Below, piece by piece: positions 27,430 to 36,751 of a DNA stretch of 64,000 nt. The position numbers were made by a program, and so were the translations under genes. Under the pieces are notes generated by a model that saw only the letters and a list, made by a program, of their open reading frames with translations, was not told the DNA's origin and ran no database searches. The stretch is from Bradyrhizobium sp. WBAH42 (GTDB lineage: Bacteria; Pseudomonadota; Alphaproteobacteria; Rhizobiales; Xanthobacteraceae): NCBI RefSeq assembly GCF_024585265.1, contig NZ_CP036533.1, positions 1,302,001 through 1,366,000 of the forward strand, written 5' to 3'. How positions within the stretch are numbered: the first letter of the stretch is position 1; the number at the start of each line of letters is the position of its first letter.

Positions 27430-27565
27430 CTCTCGTGCCCCGAACGCAGCGCAACACGAAGTGGTGCGCTGCAGAGCCGGGGCCCACGAGTGTGAACGAA
27501 AAGATGGGTCCCGGCTCTGCAGTGCATCGCTGAAGAAGCGCTGCACTGCGTCCGGGACACGAGAG
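27430..27565. repeat. Palindromic extragenic repeat, family E, copy 2, inside the tct operon
   Basis: About 136 bp, bounded by CTCTCGTGCCC and GGGACACGAGAG, with inner AGAGCCGGGGCCC / GGGTCCCGGCTCT and GCAGCGCAACAC-type arms. It sits between tctC and tctB, where its hairpin would lower or uncouple expression of the membrane subunits relative to the abundant binding protein. It resembles 5349-5462. Confidence 0.8.
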
Positions 27566-27575
27566 CTCCTCAGTC

Positions 27576-28553
27576 CTACTTCTTCGCGAGCCCGAGCGTC
27601 TCGATTACCTTGCGTTCGGACTCCGTGACCTCGACGACGAATTTCTTGTAGTCCTCGGTGTTCTTGTAGTTCGGCACCATGTCGTATTTGGCGAGCGTGG
27701 CGATCACCGCGGGATCCTCGACCGCCTTCTTGAAGGCATCGTGCAGCTTGGCGACGATCTTGGGATCCATCCCTTTCGGCCCCGCAATGCCGAACGGGGA
27801 ATCATAGACCATGGGATAGCCGAGCTCCTTCAGCGTCGGCACGTCGGGATAGTTCGGCGAGCGTGCGCCGGTCCACACCATCAAGAGCCGCAGCTTGCCG
27901 GCGTCGACCAGCGGCCGCCATCCCGTGGAGTCCGCTTGCAGCATGGTGTGCTGCCCCAGCACGGCGGCGTTGGTCTCCGCGCCGCCCTTGAAGGGGACCT
28001 GCGTCAGCTTGATGCCGGACATTCCGGCGATCTGCTCCATGCCGATATGCAGCGAGGTGCCGGCGCCGGGCGTGGCATAGGTCACCTTGCCTGGATTGGC
28101 CTTTGCGAACTCCACCACGTCCTTCCAGCTCTTGAACTGCGACTCCGCGCTGGTGGTCACGCCGAAAGTGTAGCCGGTGAGATGGACGATATAGGTGAAA
28201 TCCTTTGCCGGATCCCACGACACCTCCTGCATCAAGGGCAGGCGGAACACGGTGATCGGGATCTGCGAGATGGTATAGCCGTCCGGCTTCGCCGCGGCCG
28301 CCATCGTCGCCGGTCCGACCGTCCCGCCGCCGCCCGCCTTGTTGTCGATCACGATCGGCTGCCCCAGCACCTTAGAGGCGCTGTCGGCAATCGCGCGCAT
28401 CGAGATATCGGTCGATCCGCCGGCCGGCCATGGCACGATCAACGTGATCGGCTTCGTCGGATAGTCCTGCGCATTGACCGCAGTGGAGAGCAACGCGCCC
28501 ATGACGGCGTGCGCCGCGGCAAATGCAATCGTCTTCAGCCCGTAACCCGACAT
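27576..28553 (-). CDS. tctC: Tripartite tricarboxylate-type transporter, periplasmic binding protein (Bug/TctC family)
   Basis: 325-aa periplasmic receptor from the ATG at 28553 (GGAGG site), signal peptide about 1-28 (cleavage VNA-Q), then the Bug-family start QDYPTKPITLIVPWPAGGS and the internal YATPGAGTSLHIGMEQIA and VWTGARSPNYPDVPTLKELGY-type segments. These receptors bind carboxylates in a pocket bridged by two waters. First gene of the tctCBA operon. The ligand is unknown. Confidence 0.93.
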   Translation of the reverse strand: MSGYGLKTIAFAAAHAVMGALLSTAVNAQDYPTKPITLIVPWPAGGSTDISMRAIADSASKVLGQPIVIDNKAGGGGTVGPATMAAAAKPDGYTISQIPITVFRLPLMQEVSWDPAKDFTYIVHLTGYTFGVTTSAESQFKSWKDVVEFAKANPGKVTYATPGAGTSLHIGMEQIAGMSGIKLTQVPFKGGAETNAAVLGQHTMLQADSTGWRPLVDAGKLRLLMVWTGARSPNYPDVPTLKELGYPMVYDSPFGIAGPKGMDPKIVAKLHDAFKKAVEDPAVIATLAKYDMVPNYKNTEDYKKFVVEVTESERKVIETLGLAKK

Positions 28554-28758
28554 CGAAACGCCTCCCTCGCGGCGGCCTCTCTGGGACCGCCGTCTCTCGT
28601 TCTTGTGAGGGCGATTGTTCCTGAATTTGACGGAGAAGAAAAGCGCATTGCGCGCATCGCTGCGCGGCCGTCGGTCAGCTAGCGCCGACAGAGCCGACAG
28701 ATGCGACAATTGGTCGTTTGGCCGCGTGCCGAGCGACGGAATTTGAGCGGCGAAGCGG

Positions 28759-31626
28759 TCAGGCCACGCGCCGGACCATGTTCAGCGTCTCGATGGTGCG
28801 GCTGACCTCCGAGGCGAGACACGGCTTGCCGAAATAATAGCCCTGGACCGCGGTGCAGCCGCATTCGCGCACGAAGTCGAGCTGTTCCTCGGTTTCCACG
28901 CCCTCCGCCGTGGTCTCGACGCCGAGCACGGAGCCGAGGCTCGCGATCGTTCTGACGATGGCAACGCTCTCCGGGCTTTCGCCGAGCGTGCCGACGAAAG
29001 AGCGGTCGATCTTGATGCGGTCGAACGGAAACTTGCGCAAGTAACTCAGCGAGGAATAGCCGACGCCGAAATCGTCGAGGCTGACGCGCACCCCGAGCGC
29101 GCGGAGCTGGTGCAGGATGTCGATGGTCGCCTTGCTGTCGTCGAGCAGCGCCGTCTCGGTGACCTCGAGCTCGAGCCGTTGCGGCGGCAGGCCGGCTTCC
29201 GCAAGCGCGCTCGTGACCATCGCCACCAGCCCGCGGGAATGGAACTGCACCGGAGACAGGTTCACCGCGACGGTAACGCCGGGCCAGGACGCAGCCGTCA
29301 CGCAGGCCGTGCGCAGCACCCATTCGCCGATCGGAACGATCAGTCCGTTCTCTTCCGCAATCGGAATGAATTCGGCCGGAGAGACGAAGCCGCGCGAGGG
29401 ATGCTTCCAGCGCAGCAATGCCTCGAAGCCGGTGAGCTCGGAGGAATCGAGCCGCATTTGCGGTTGGAACACCAGGTGGAATTCACGCCCTTCCAGCGCG
29501 CCGACCAGGTCCTGCTCCAGCGCGTGCCGGCTGCGCGCCTGTTCCTCCATCTCGGGCTCGAACAGCTGATAGGCGCCGCGCCCCTTGGCCTTGGCCTGGT
29601 ACAGCGCGAGGTCGGCGCATTTCATCAGCTCATCGGCATCGAGCCCGTGGTCGGGTGCGATCGCGATGCCGACGGAGACCCCGACATGGATCGACTGGCT
29701 TTCCAGCGGCGGCGGATGACCGATGATCTCGACGAGGCGGCGGGCGAGCGCCTCCGCCGATTGCGGCTGCGGCCCGCGCTGGAGCACGGCGAACTCGTCG
29801 CCGCCAAGCCGCGCGACGGTGTCGTGCTCGCCGACATTCTCCTTCAGACGCGCCGCGACCCAGCGCAGCAGGCGGTCGCCGGCGGCGTGGCCGAGGCGGT
29901 CGTTGACGGTCTTGAAATTGTCGAGGTCGAAGCACAGCACCGCCATGGCGCCGCCGGCGATTGCGACCTGGTTCAGTCCCTCGCCCATCTTCTCGCGGAA
30001 CAGCGTGCGGTTGGGCAGGTCGGTGAGCGAATCGTGCCGCGCCATGTGCGCCACCCGGGCCTGGGCCTTGTGGCGCTCGGTGACGTCCTCATAGGTCACG
30101 ACCCAGCCGCCGTGCTCCATCCGCTTGTGATTGAGCTTGATGATGCGGCCGTCGCTCAAATGGCGGTGCAGCGTGTGCTCGCCTTCGCGCAGCCTCTCGA
30201 TGTAGTCGGCATAGAGCTTGGCGCCGGTCATGTTCGGGTGGATGCCGAGCTCGCAGCTGTGCTCCATGATGTCCCGCATCGAGACGCCTGGCTTCACGAT
30301 CTCCGGCGACAATCCGTACATCTCGATATAGCGGCGGTTGCAAACGATGACGCGCAGGCTGGCGTCGAGCATGCACAGGCCCTGGCTCATGTTGTTCAGG
30401 GCGGCGTCGAACCGGCGGTACTGCTCGCTCAGCTCCTCGACCGCGCGCTCGCGCTCGGTAATGTCCTCATAGGTGGCGACGAAGCCGCCTTCGGCCAGCG
30501 CGCAATAGCGCACCGAGATCACGGTGTCGTTCGACATGCGCCGGCGCATCGGCGAGGAATCGCGATTCGCGATCCGGGCGCTGGCGGCTTCGAGGATCTG
30601 CTGCGGGCTGTATTCCGAGGTGAACGCGCCGTTCGCCATCGATCGCTCGATCAGCTCGGCCAGATGGGTGCCGGGCCGGGTCTCCTCCGGTGACAACAGG
30701 TAGATCTTGCGGTACGTGGTGTTACAGACCCGAAGCCGCATCTCGCTGTCGTAGAAGGCGAGCCCGTGCGCCATGTTCTCCAGCGCCGCATCGAGAATGA
30801 AATTCTGCTGCCGCAGCGTTTCCTCGTATTGCAGCCGCTCCGTGACGTCCTCGTGCACCGTCACCCAGCCGCCGTCAGGCAGGAAGCGGGAGACTGCCTG
30901 CACCATCCGTCCGTCGTAGCGCATCACCAGCAGCGTCTTCGGCTTTCTGCTGCGCACATCGTCCAGCCGGCTCTGGTAGAATTCGTCGCCGGACATGCCC
31001 GGCAGATTGCCGCGCGACATCCAGTGCTCGATCACGGTGGAATGCGCGATGCCCGGCTGCACGATCTCGGGATCGAGGTTGTAGAGCTTCAGGAACCGTT
31101 CGTTGCAGACGACGACGCGGCTGTCGACGTCGTACATGATCAGTCCGTGCGACATGTTGGCGAGCGCGTGCTGGCTGCGCTCGGTCTGCACGCGCAGTTC
31201 CGCTTCGAGTCGGGCGAGGCGGGTGACGTCATCGCAGATCGTCATCCAGCCGCCGCCGGGGAGAGGCTTCAGCTGGAGCGACATCACGAGGCCGCTCGCC
31301 AGCAATTGCTCGGTGCGGAACGGCTTGCCCGCGGCGATCTGCGCCATTCGCGTCGAATACAACGCGTCGAGCTGGTCCTGCGGAAAGTTGCCGCGGCTTG
31401 CGCTGTGCGCGAGCACCTCCCGGTAGCTGGTGCCGACCCGCACGATCTCGGCCGACATGTCGAACAGCGTGAGGTAGCGCTGGTTCGCCAGCACGATCCG
31501 GTTGTCGGCGTCGTAGACGCAGACGCCTTGCTCCATGTGGTCGAGCGCAAGCTGGCTCAGCGCGACCAGGGCGCCCGGGCCCTGCTCACGGCCTGTACCA
31601 AGCTCGGTGTCGCGGGTCGACATCAT
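28759..31626 (-). CDS. Four-PAS, GGDEF and EAL protein (diguanylate cyclase/phosphodiesterase)
   Basis: 955-aa cytoplasmic signalling protein. Four related PAS_7-type domains at about residues 25-140, 150-265, 280-390 and 405-520 share the pattern ANM(S/A)(H/Q)G..(M/F)YD, suggesting internal duplication. GGDEF domain about 530-690 with intact RLGGDEF; EAL domain about 700-945 with EALLRW, VNLSP, LEVTET, LDDFGVGYSS, IKIDRSFV, AEGVET and QGYYFG. Both halves look catalytically competent. The position of the inhibitory RxxD site upstream of GGDEF reads GEHD, so product inhibition is probably lost. There is no TM segment. It stands alone on the minus strand; ATG at 31626 or 31623. Confidence 0.93.
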   Translation of the reverse strand: MMSTRDTELGTGREQGPGALVALSQLALDHMEQGVCVYDADNRIVLANQRYLTLFDMSAEIVRVGTSYREVLAHSASRGNFPQDQLDALYSTRMAQIAAGKPFRTEQLLASGLVMSLQLKPLPGGGWMTICDDVTRLARLEAELRVQTERSQHALANMSHGLIMYDVDSRVVVCNERFLKLYNLDPEIVQPGIAHSTVIEHWMSRGNLPGMSGDEFYQSRLDDVRSRKPKTLLVMRYDGRMVQAVSRFLPDGGWVTVHEDVTERLQYEETLRQQNFILDAALENMAHGLAFYDSEMRLRVCNTTYRKIYLLSPEETRPGTHLAELIERSMANGAFTSEYSPQQILEAASARIANRDSSPMRRRMSNDTVISVRYCALAEGGFVATYEDITERERAVEELSEQYRRFDAALNNMSQGLCMLDASLRVIVCNRRYIEMYGLSPEIVKPGVSMRDIMEHSCELGIHPNMTGAKLYADYIERLREGEHTLHRHLSDGRIIKLNHKRMEHGGWVVTYEDVTERHKAQARVAHMARHDSLTDLPNRTLFREKMGEGLNQVAIAGGAMAVLCFDLDNFKTVNDRLGHAAGDRLLRWVAARLKENVGEHDTVARLGGDEFAVLQRGPQPQSAEALARRLVEIIGHPPPLESQSIHVGVSVGIAIAPDHGLDADELMKCADLALYQAKAKGRGAYQLFEPEMEEQARSRHALEQDLVGALEGREFHLVFQPQMRLDSSELTGFEALLRWKHPSRGFVSPAEFIPIAEENGLIVPIGEWVLRTACVTAASWPGVTVAVNLSPVQFHSRGLVAMVTSALAEAGLPPQRLELEVTETALLDDSKATIDILHQLRALGVRVSLDDFGVGYSSLSYLRKFPFDRIKIDRSFVGTLGESPESVAIVRTIASLGSVLGVETTAEGVETEEQLDFVRECGCTAVQGYYFGKPCLASEVSRTIETLNMVRRVA

Positions 31627-31854
31627 GGGGTCGGCGGGGCCTCGGCCAGCAATAGACTTAATGCAACCTAATTCAGCCGCCGAGGGTAACGGAGAGGCCG
31701 GAAAATTCCCTTAAGCGCCGTAGTTTACGGAGGGTGACCTGCGATGGTGAGCGCACGCGTAAACGGCCCGCCGCCAAGGCGATAGGCCCTAGCTCCGGAT
31801 GAGCGCGGCGATGCTCCCGCTCCGCTCGTGCAGACGATAGAGCCGGGCGTTGCT

Positions 31855-32730
31855 CTACGGCCCGTATAGCACGAGCTCCGTATCGGTGAGGTCGCCGAGC
31901 TGTGGCTGATGCGGGCCCCTGAAGTATTTCCGGCCGCGCCGCTCGGTGTAGAGGCCGACGAGGCCGGGTACCGGCCCATTGGCGTCGATCGCCACCGCGA
32001 TCTTGCCGAGCCGCAGCAGCAGCCGTCCGATGCGGCCGGCGCATTCGGCATATTCCGCGGCGCTCCGGCAATAGATCAGCTTCATGGCGGGAGGTGCGAT
32101 GAAACCGCGGCGGATGCGCACCGGTTGCAGGACGAAGGGGAACGTTCCCTTCGGCGTGCGGCACACCAGGCTGAGGCAATTGTAGCGCGCATGTCGCGTC
32201 AGAAGCTCGGTCTCCGCCTCGGAGAGCCCCTTGATCTCCTTGGCGTGCTGCGGAATGACCTCGATCTTGTTCCAGCGCGGGACGCGCGCCAGCGCAGGGA
32301 CGGAGAAGAATATGCCGCGGCAATAGGCGCGAAAGCCCTGCGTCTCGATGATCGGCCAGGTCCACGGCGCCGGACTGATGTTGAAATAAGTGACGTGCTT
32401 GTGCCGCTGGGCGATCTTGGTCAGCAGCGGAGCGTAGTTGCGGTAGGCCGGATCGACATACCAGCTCGACAAATTGCACCGGATGGCGGTCTCTTCGCCC
32501 TCCTTGCGTGCGCTGTAGATCAAGAGCAGCACACCGACCGGCGTGCCGTCGTCGTCGAGCATGTAGCCGAAGCGCGGATAGCCCTCCGGTACGGTCCGGA
32601 AGGCCTGCCGGCGCAGGCCCTGAATCCAGTAGTCGCGTGAACGGCCGACGAAGCCGCGCGTCAGCAAGTCCGCGATCTTATCGACGTCGGACTCGGTGAT
32701 CTCGCGGCATCGGACCTTGGTATGGATCAC
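31855..32730 (-). CDS. GNAT-like acyltransferase linked to the aminoacyl-carrier-protein cluster
   Basis: 291 aa from a GTG at 32730, 41 bp after the ligase stop; the longer frame overlaps the ligase gene and is rejected, though the ribosome site is weak. The N-terminal half looks like a GNAT fold: a first strand/helix (REITESDVDKIADLLTRGF), a central hydrophobic strand (PVGVLLLIYSA) and SSWYVDPAYRNYAPLLTKIA, which resembles the beta4-alpha3 acyl-CoA-binding part. The C-terminal half (PVRIRRGFIAPP...; GLVGLYTERRGRKYF) may be a second, degenerate GNAT-like unit. The donor and acceptor are unknown. Its position makes transfer of an acyl or aminoacyl group plausible. Confidence 0.65.
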   Translation of the reverse strand: MIHTKVRCREITESDVDKIADLLTRGFVGRSRDYWIQGLRRQAFRTVPEGYPRFGYMLDDDGTPVGVLLLIYSARKEGEETAIRCNLSSWYVDPAYRNYAPLLTKIAQRHKHVTYFNISPAPWTWPIIETQGFRAYCRGIFFSVPALARVPRWNKIEVIPQHAKEIKGLSEAETELLTRHARYNCLSLVCRTPKGTFPFVLQPVRIRRGFIAPPAMKLIYCRSAAEYAECAGRIGRLLLRLGKIAVAIDANGPVPGLVGLYTERRGRKYFRGPHQPQLGDLTDTELVLYGP

Positions 32731-32771
32731 GCTCGTCTTGCCCGTGGAAATGGCCGGCCTCGTGAGTTGGG

Positions 32772-33752
32772 TCAGCGCCAGCCTTCGCCATGGGCCTCGG
32801 CCGCGACAGGCGGCTGCAGGCCCAGGACGTCCCGCACCTTGGCGGGCCAGGCGGAAAGATCGGTGCCGTGGGTGTGGAACATGGCGACGGCCAGACGGTC
32901 CATGCCGAAGGCAACGCAGCCGGTATGGGCCGGCTCGCCGTCGGCGTCCTGGATTGCCCAGGTCGTGCCGAAATGCTCGCGGTGATAGTTGAAGCTCATG
33001 CACGCCGTCGGCTGCTCTTCCGAGCGCAGCGGGATGAGCAGCTCGAACTTGAGCTGCTGCTGCTTCTGGCTCACCGCCTTCATCTGGCCGACCCGGCCGA
33101 AGAACGGATCGCTGGCATAGTCGACGCGGAAGGTGAGGCCGAGATCGGTCGCGATCTTCTGCGCGCGCACCATCCAGCGCTCGCGGAAATCGGCGACGTC
33201 ATCGGGGCTGCCGATGCAAACATATTCGCGCATGCGGAACGATTGCAGCCGGTCGAGATGCTTCGACGGTTCGCGGCGGAAGCAATCCGCGGCAACATCG
33301 AAGCGCAGGCCGCCCTTCGGCAATTGGCCACGGCTCGCCGCGATCGGGTAGACCGGATAGCAGGCGGCCGGAGACAGCACGAGATCGGCCGGCGACAGAG
33401 AAGACGTCCAGTCGCCGCCGGCATCGAAGCGGCTCACCGCGGCGTTGATCTCGCGTTCGGTGCCGTGCAGGCCGCAGACGCAGCCGAGCAGGTTCGGAAA
33501 GCTCTTGAGATAGCCGGACTTCTCCAGCTGCGCCCGGCTCATCACCGGCGGGAAGCGCATCACCTCGGTGCCGGCCTCGCGATGGCCCGTGATCAGCGCG
33601 GCGAGCTTCTCGACGATGCCCTCATAGAGTGCGGTGCGGGCATAGACGCCATCGGCGCCCATGCGGTGGAACAGCTTGTCGGCGAGATGATCGAGCGGAT
33701 CGGTCATCTGCGGCGCGGTGGCGGGCGAGTTGGGGAGGACGGCAATATTCAT
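32772..33752 (-). CDS. Amino acid:[carrier protein] ligase (class II aaRS-like, atypical SerRS homologue)
   Basis: 326 aa. Homologue of the catalytic core of archaeal-type seryl-tRNA synthetase without a tRNA-binding domain. The family activates an amino acid (small ones such as glycine or alanine in characterised members) as an adenylate and loads it on the phosphopantetheine thiol of a carrier protein rather than on tRNA. The catalytic zinc ligands fall at Cys131, Glu176 and Cys279, the positions I recall for the studied B. japonicum enzyme Bll0957, and length also matches. Class II motif 2-like FRREPSKHLDRLQSFRMRE and motif 3-like GCVAFGMDRLAVAMF are visible. The partner carrier protein is at 35381-35653. 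Confidence 0.93.
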   Translation of the reverse strand: MNIAVLPNSPATAPQMTDPLDHLADKLFHRMGADGVYARTALYEGIVEKLAALITGHREAGTEVMRFPPVMSRAQLEKSGYLKSFPNLLGCVCGLHGTEREINAAVSRFDAGGDWTSSLSPADLVLSPAACYPVYPIAASRGQLPKGGLRFDVAADCFRREPSKHLDRLQSFRMREYVCIGSPDDVADFRERWMVRAQKIATDLGLTFRVDYASDPFFGRVGQMKAVSQKQQQLKFELLIPLRSEEQPTACMSFNYHREHFGTTWAIQDADGEPAHTGCVAFGMDRLAVAMFHTHGTDLSAWPAKVRDVLGLQPPVAAEAHGEGWR

Positions 33753-33808
33753 GGTTCGATGTCCTGCTATCTCAAAATTGTTCTTGTTGAAGCGATTGCG
33801 GAGGCACG

Positions 33809-35020
33809 TCAGTCGCGAAGGCTCGTCGGCACCCCGCTCATCAATGTCGACGTCGCGGCGTTGGCCAGGATCCGGTCGTTGTTGATCATGATCGGCGATG
33901 ACAGCACGTCGCGGAGGTGGCGGCCCATGGTGAATTCGCCGTCGTTGCGGTAGCCGGCAAGACCGGCGGTACGCATCGCATGCATCACGGTCTCGACCGC
34001 GAGCTCGGAGGCCTGCACCTTCAGAAGCGTGATCGAGGACTGGAAGTCGAGCGAGGCCAGCGCACGCTCGTCATGCTCGACGCGGGCGAAAGCGTCGATA
34101 TTGGCGGCGATCAGCGCGCGCAGCTTGGCCAGCGACATCTTGGCGGCGGTGAAGTGCGCCGCGGCCGGCGGCATCTGTCCGCCGGACGAGCGCGCCGCCT
34201 TGCGGATGAAGGCCTGCGCGCGCGTTACCGCCGCAGCGGCGATGCCGGCCCAGGCCGACGACCAGCACAGATGCGCGAACGGCGTCATGGTCTGGGCGTG
34301 GATCTTGTCATAGGATTCCGGGAAGACGCGGTCGGCGGGGCAGTCGACCTTCAGCTCGAACCCGGTCGAGCAGGTGCCGCGCATGCCGAGCGTTTCCCAA
34401 CCCAGCGTCCGCTTCAGCGAATAATCGTCCTTGGCGAGCGCCAGCAGCACCTGGTCGGAGGCGGCGGCGTCGGTGGCCCGGCGGGCGATGGTGACGAGGC
34501 CATCGGCTTCGGCGCCGTAGGAGATCACGGTGGCGTCGCGCATCAGCGAGACGGTGTCGCCGGCATGGTCGACCGCGGCGGCGCTGGCGCGGATGTTGCC
34601 CCCGTTCTGGCCTTCGGTGGTGGAGGAGGCGAGCAGCCACTGGTCGCGGGCGACCCGGCGCATCATGGTCTCCATCCAGGGAATGCCATGGCCATGCCTG
34701 ATGACGCAGGCGACCTTGGTCTGGTGCATCGCGTAGATCATCGCCGTGGACGCGCAGGCGCGTCCGAGCGTGTAGCAGATGTCGGTGACGTCGTGGATCG
34801 AGGCACTGAGGCCGCCGAACTCGACCGGAATCATCACGCCGAGCAGCTTCTGCTCACGCGCGACGTCGAAGGCCTTGTGCGGGAAGCGGGCGTCGCGATC
34901 GACCCCGTCTGCGTCGGCCGCGGCCGCGGCGGCGGTCCGGACGGCGCGCTCGATCAGGGAGGGACCCTGCTCGAGATAGCTCGTTTCGTCGACAGTGAGG
35001 ACTGCTTCACGCACGTTCAT
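33809..35020 (-). CDS. Acyl-CoA dehydrogenase-like flavoprotein of the carrier-protein cluster
   Basis: 403 aa with the acyl-CoA dehydrogenase fold: N-terminal helical domain (about 20-130; IPVEFGGLSAS), middle beta domain (about 135-240; LLASSTTEGQNGGN, then GWETLGMRGTCSTGFEL) and C-terminal helical domain (about 250-400; AMRTAGLAGYRNDGEFTMGRHLRD). Where short- and medium-chain dehydrogenases have the EGT segment with the catalytic glutamate, this protein reads SSPIMINNDRI. It may thus use another base or do a different flavin reaction. First gene of a minus-strand unit with the ligase (56 bp downstream) and GNAT genes; an aminoacyl-S-carrier thioester is a plausible substrate. Confidence 0.85.
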   Translation of the reverse strand: MNVREAVLTVDETSYLEQGPSLIERAVRTAAAAAADADGVDRDARFPHKAFDVAREQKLLGVMIPVEFGGLSASIHDVTDICYTLGRACASTAMIYAMHQTKVACVIRHGHGIPWMETMMRRVARDQWLLASSTTEGQNGGNIRASAAAVDHAGDTVSLMRDATVISYGAEADGLVTIARRATDAAASDQVLLALAKDDYSLKRTLGWETLGMRGTCSTGFELKVDCPADRVFPESYDKIHAQTMTPFAHLCWSSAWAGIAAAAVTRAQAFIRKAARSSGGQMPPAAAHFTAAKMSLAKLRALIAANIDAFARVEHDERALASLDFQSSITLLKVQASELAVETVMHAMRTAGLAGYRNDGEFTMGRHLRDVLSSPIMINNDRILANAATSTLMSGVPTSLRD

Positions 35021-35380
35021 GCTCGTCCGCCTCCGGTTTGCCGTTCGAGATCGCCGGCACCATTCACGATGCCGCTTGAAGCGATCCTCCAGCCATCTTT
35101 GCTTGTGAGACGAGGCTACGGATTTAATTCAAATTCGTCGATGAAATAGAGGGTAAACAAAACCCAATTCCGAACGAACAGTTAAGGTCCGGTTGTTCGC
35201 ATCACCGGATTTTCCGGCATCACGTTAGGACTCTGGAAGAAGCCTGGATTTCGGACAATCTGAGTCATCGTTTACTAAGAAACGCGAAGTATTGGTGCCG
35301 CCCATTGCAGGACCGGCAGGCCGCGCCCATCGTAGCCGGTAGTCCGGTCCGACCCCGATCAACAGATGGGAATTTTGCAG
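35021..35380. promoter_or_regulatory. 360-bp divergent intergenic region of the aminoacyl-carrier-protein cluster
   Basis: No gene is seen here. It separates the minus-strand dehydrogenase-ligase-GNAT unit from the plus-strand carrier protein and must hold both promoters. An AT-rich stretch lies at about 35110-35180. A dyad CGAAC (35171-35175)/GTTCG (35195-35199) and, next to it, CCGG-ATTTT-CCGG (35205-35217) flanked by two GCATCAC copies are candidate regulator sites. None matches a factor I can name. Confidence 0.5.
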
Positions 35381-35653
35381 ATGCAGGCCTTCGATACCGA
35401 TTTGCGCAATCGCATCATCAAGCTGGTGAAGGGCATCCTCGAACAGAATTCGCTCGCCGCAGACGTTGCGCCTTCGGCCAAGCTCGTCGATATCGGCCTG
35501 ACCTCGATGGACATGGTCAATCTCATGCTCGGGGTCGAGGCCGAATTCGACTTCACCATCCCGCAGTCCGAGATCACGCCGGAGAATTTCCAGTCCGTCG
35601 AGACGCTGGAGCAGATGGTGGCGACCCAGCTTCAACTGGCGGCCGCGGCTTAA
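35381..35653 (+). CDS. Aminoacyl carrier protein (phosphopantetheine-dependent)
   Basis: 90-aa acidic four-helix carrier protein. The attachment serine is Ser42 in DIGLTSMDMVNLMLG, in the place of the DSL motif of acyl carrier proteins. The ATG at 35381 is preferred to the one at 35366 because GGGA lies about ten bases upstream. It is too divergent to be the housekeeping AcpP and sits opposite the amino acid:[carrier protein] ligase, whose known relatives load a neighbouring carrier of this kind. A holo-ACP synthase would have to come from elsewhere. Confidence 0.9.
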   Translation: MQAFDTDLRNRIIKLVKGILEQNSLAADVAPSAKLVDIGLTSMDMVNLMLGVEAEFDFTIPQSEITPENFQSVETLEQMVATQLQLAAAA

Positions 35654-35668
35654 CCCGGATCTATCCTC

Positions 35669-35758
35669 CGTCATTGCGAGCGAAGCGAAGCAATCCAGAC
35701 TGCCTCTGAGGTGGCGGTCTGGATTGCTTCGTCGCTTCAGCGCGAGCTCGACATGACG
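35669..35758. repeat. Palindromic extragenic repeat, family B, copy 3
   Basis: 90 bp; opens CGTCATTGCGAGCGAAGCG and closes CGCGAGCTCGACATGACG, inner CAATCCAGACTGCC / GGTCTGGATTGC. The right arm is diverged compared with the other copies. It lies between the carrier-protein gene and mtnP. Confidence 0.85.
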
Positions 35759-35845
35759 CAAATCGAGACCATCTCCCGTTCCAAAATTGCCTCAAAACTG
35801 GCATAGCTTAGCCATGTCACATTTGACGGACACGGTGGAGCAGGC

Positions 35846-36721
<876 letters not shown>

Positions 36722-36751
36722 GACGCAAGAAGAACGAAAAGGCAGAATGCC

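Noticed and set aside
31627..31854. Possible small gene between the PAS4 protein and the GNAT gene
   Set aside because: The 228-bp gap has only short frames with poor codon pattern and no ribosome site; nothing supportable was seen.
35225..35761. 178-codon minus-strand frame over the carrier-protein gene
   Set aside because: It covers a family B repeat and the antisense of a well-defined carrier protein.
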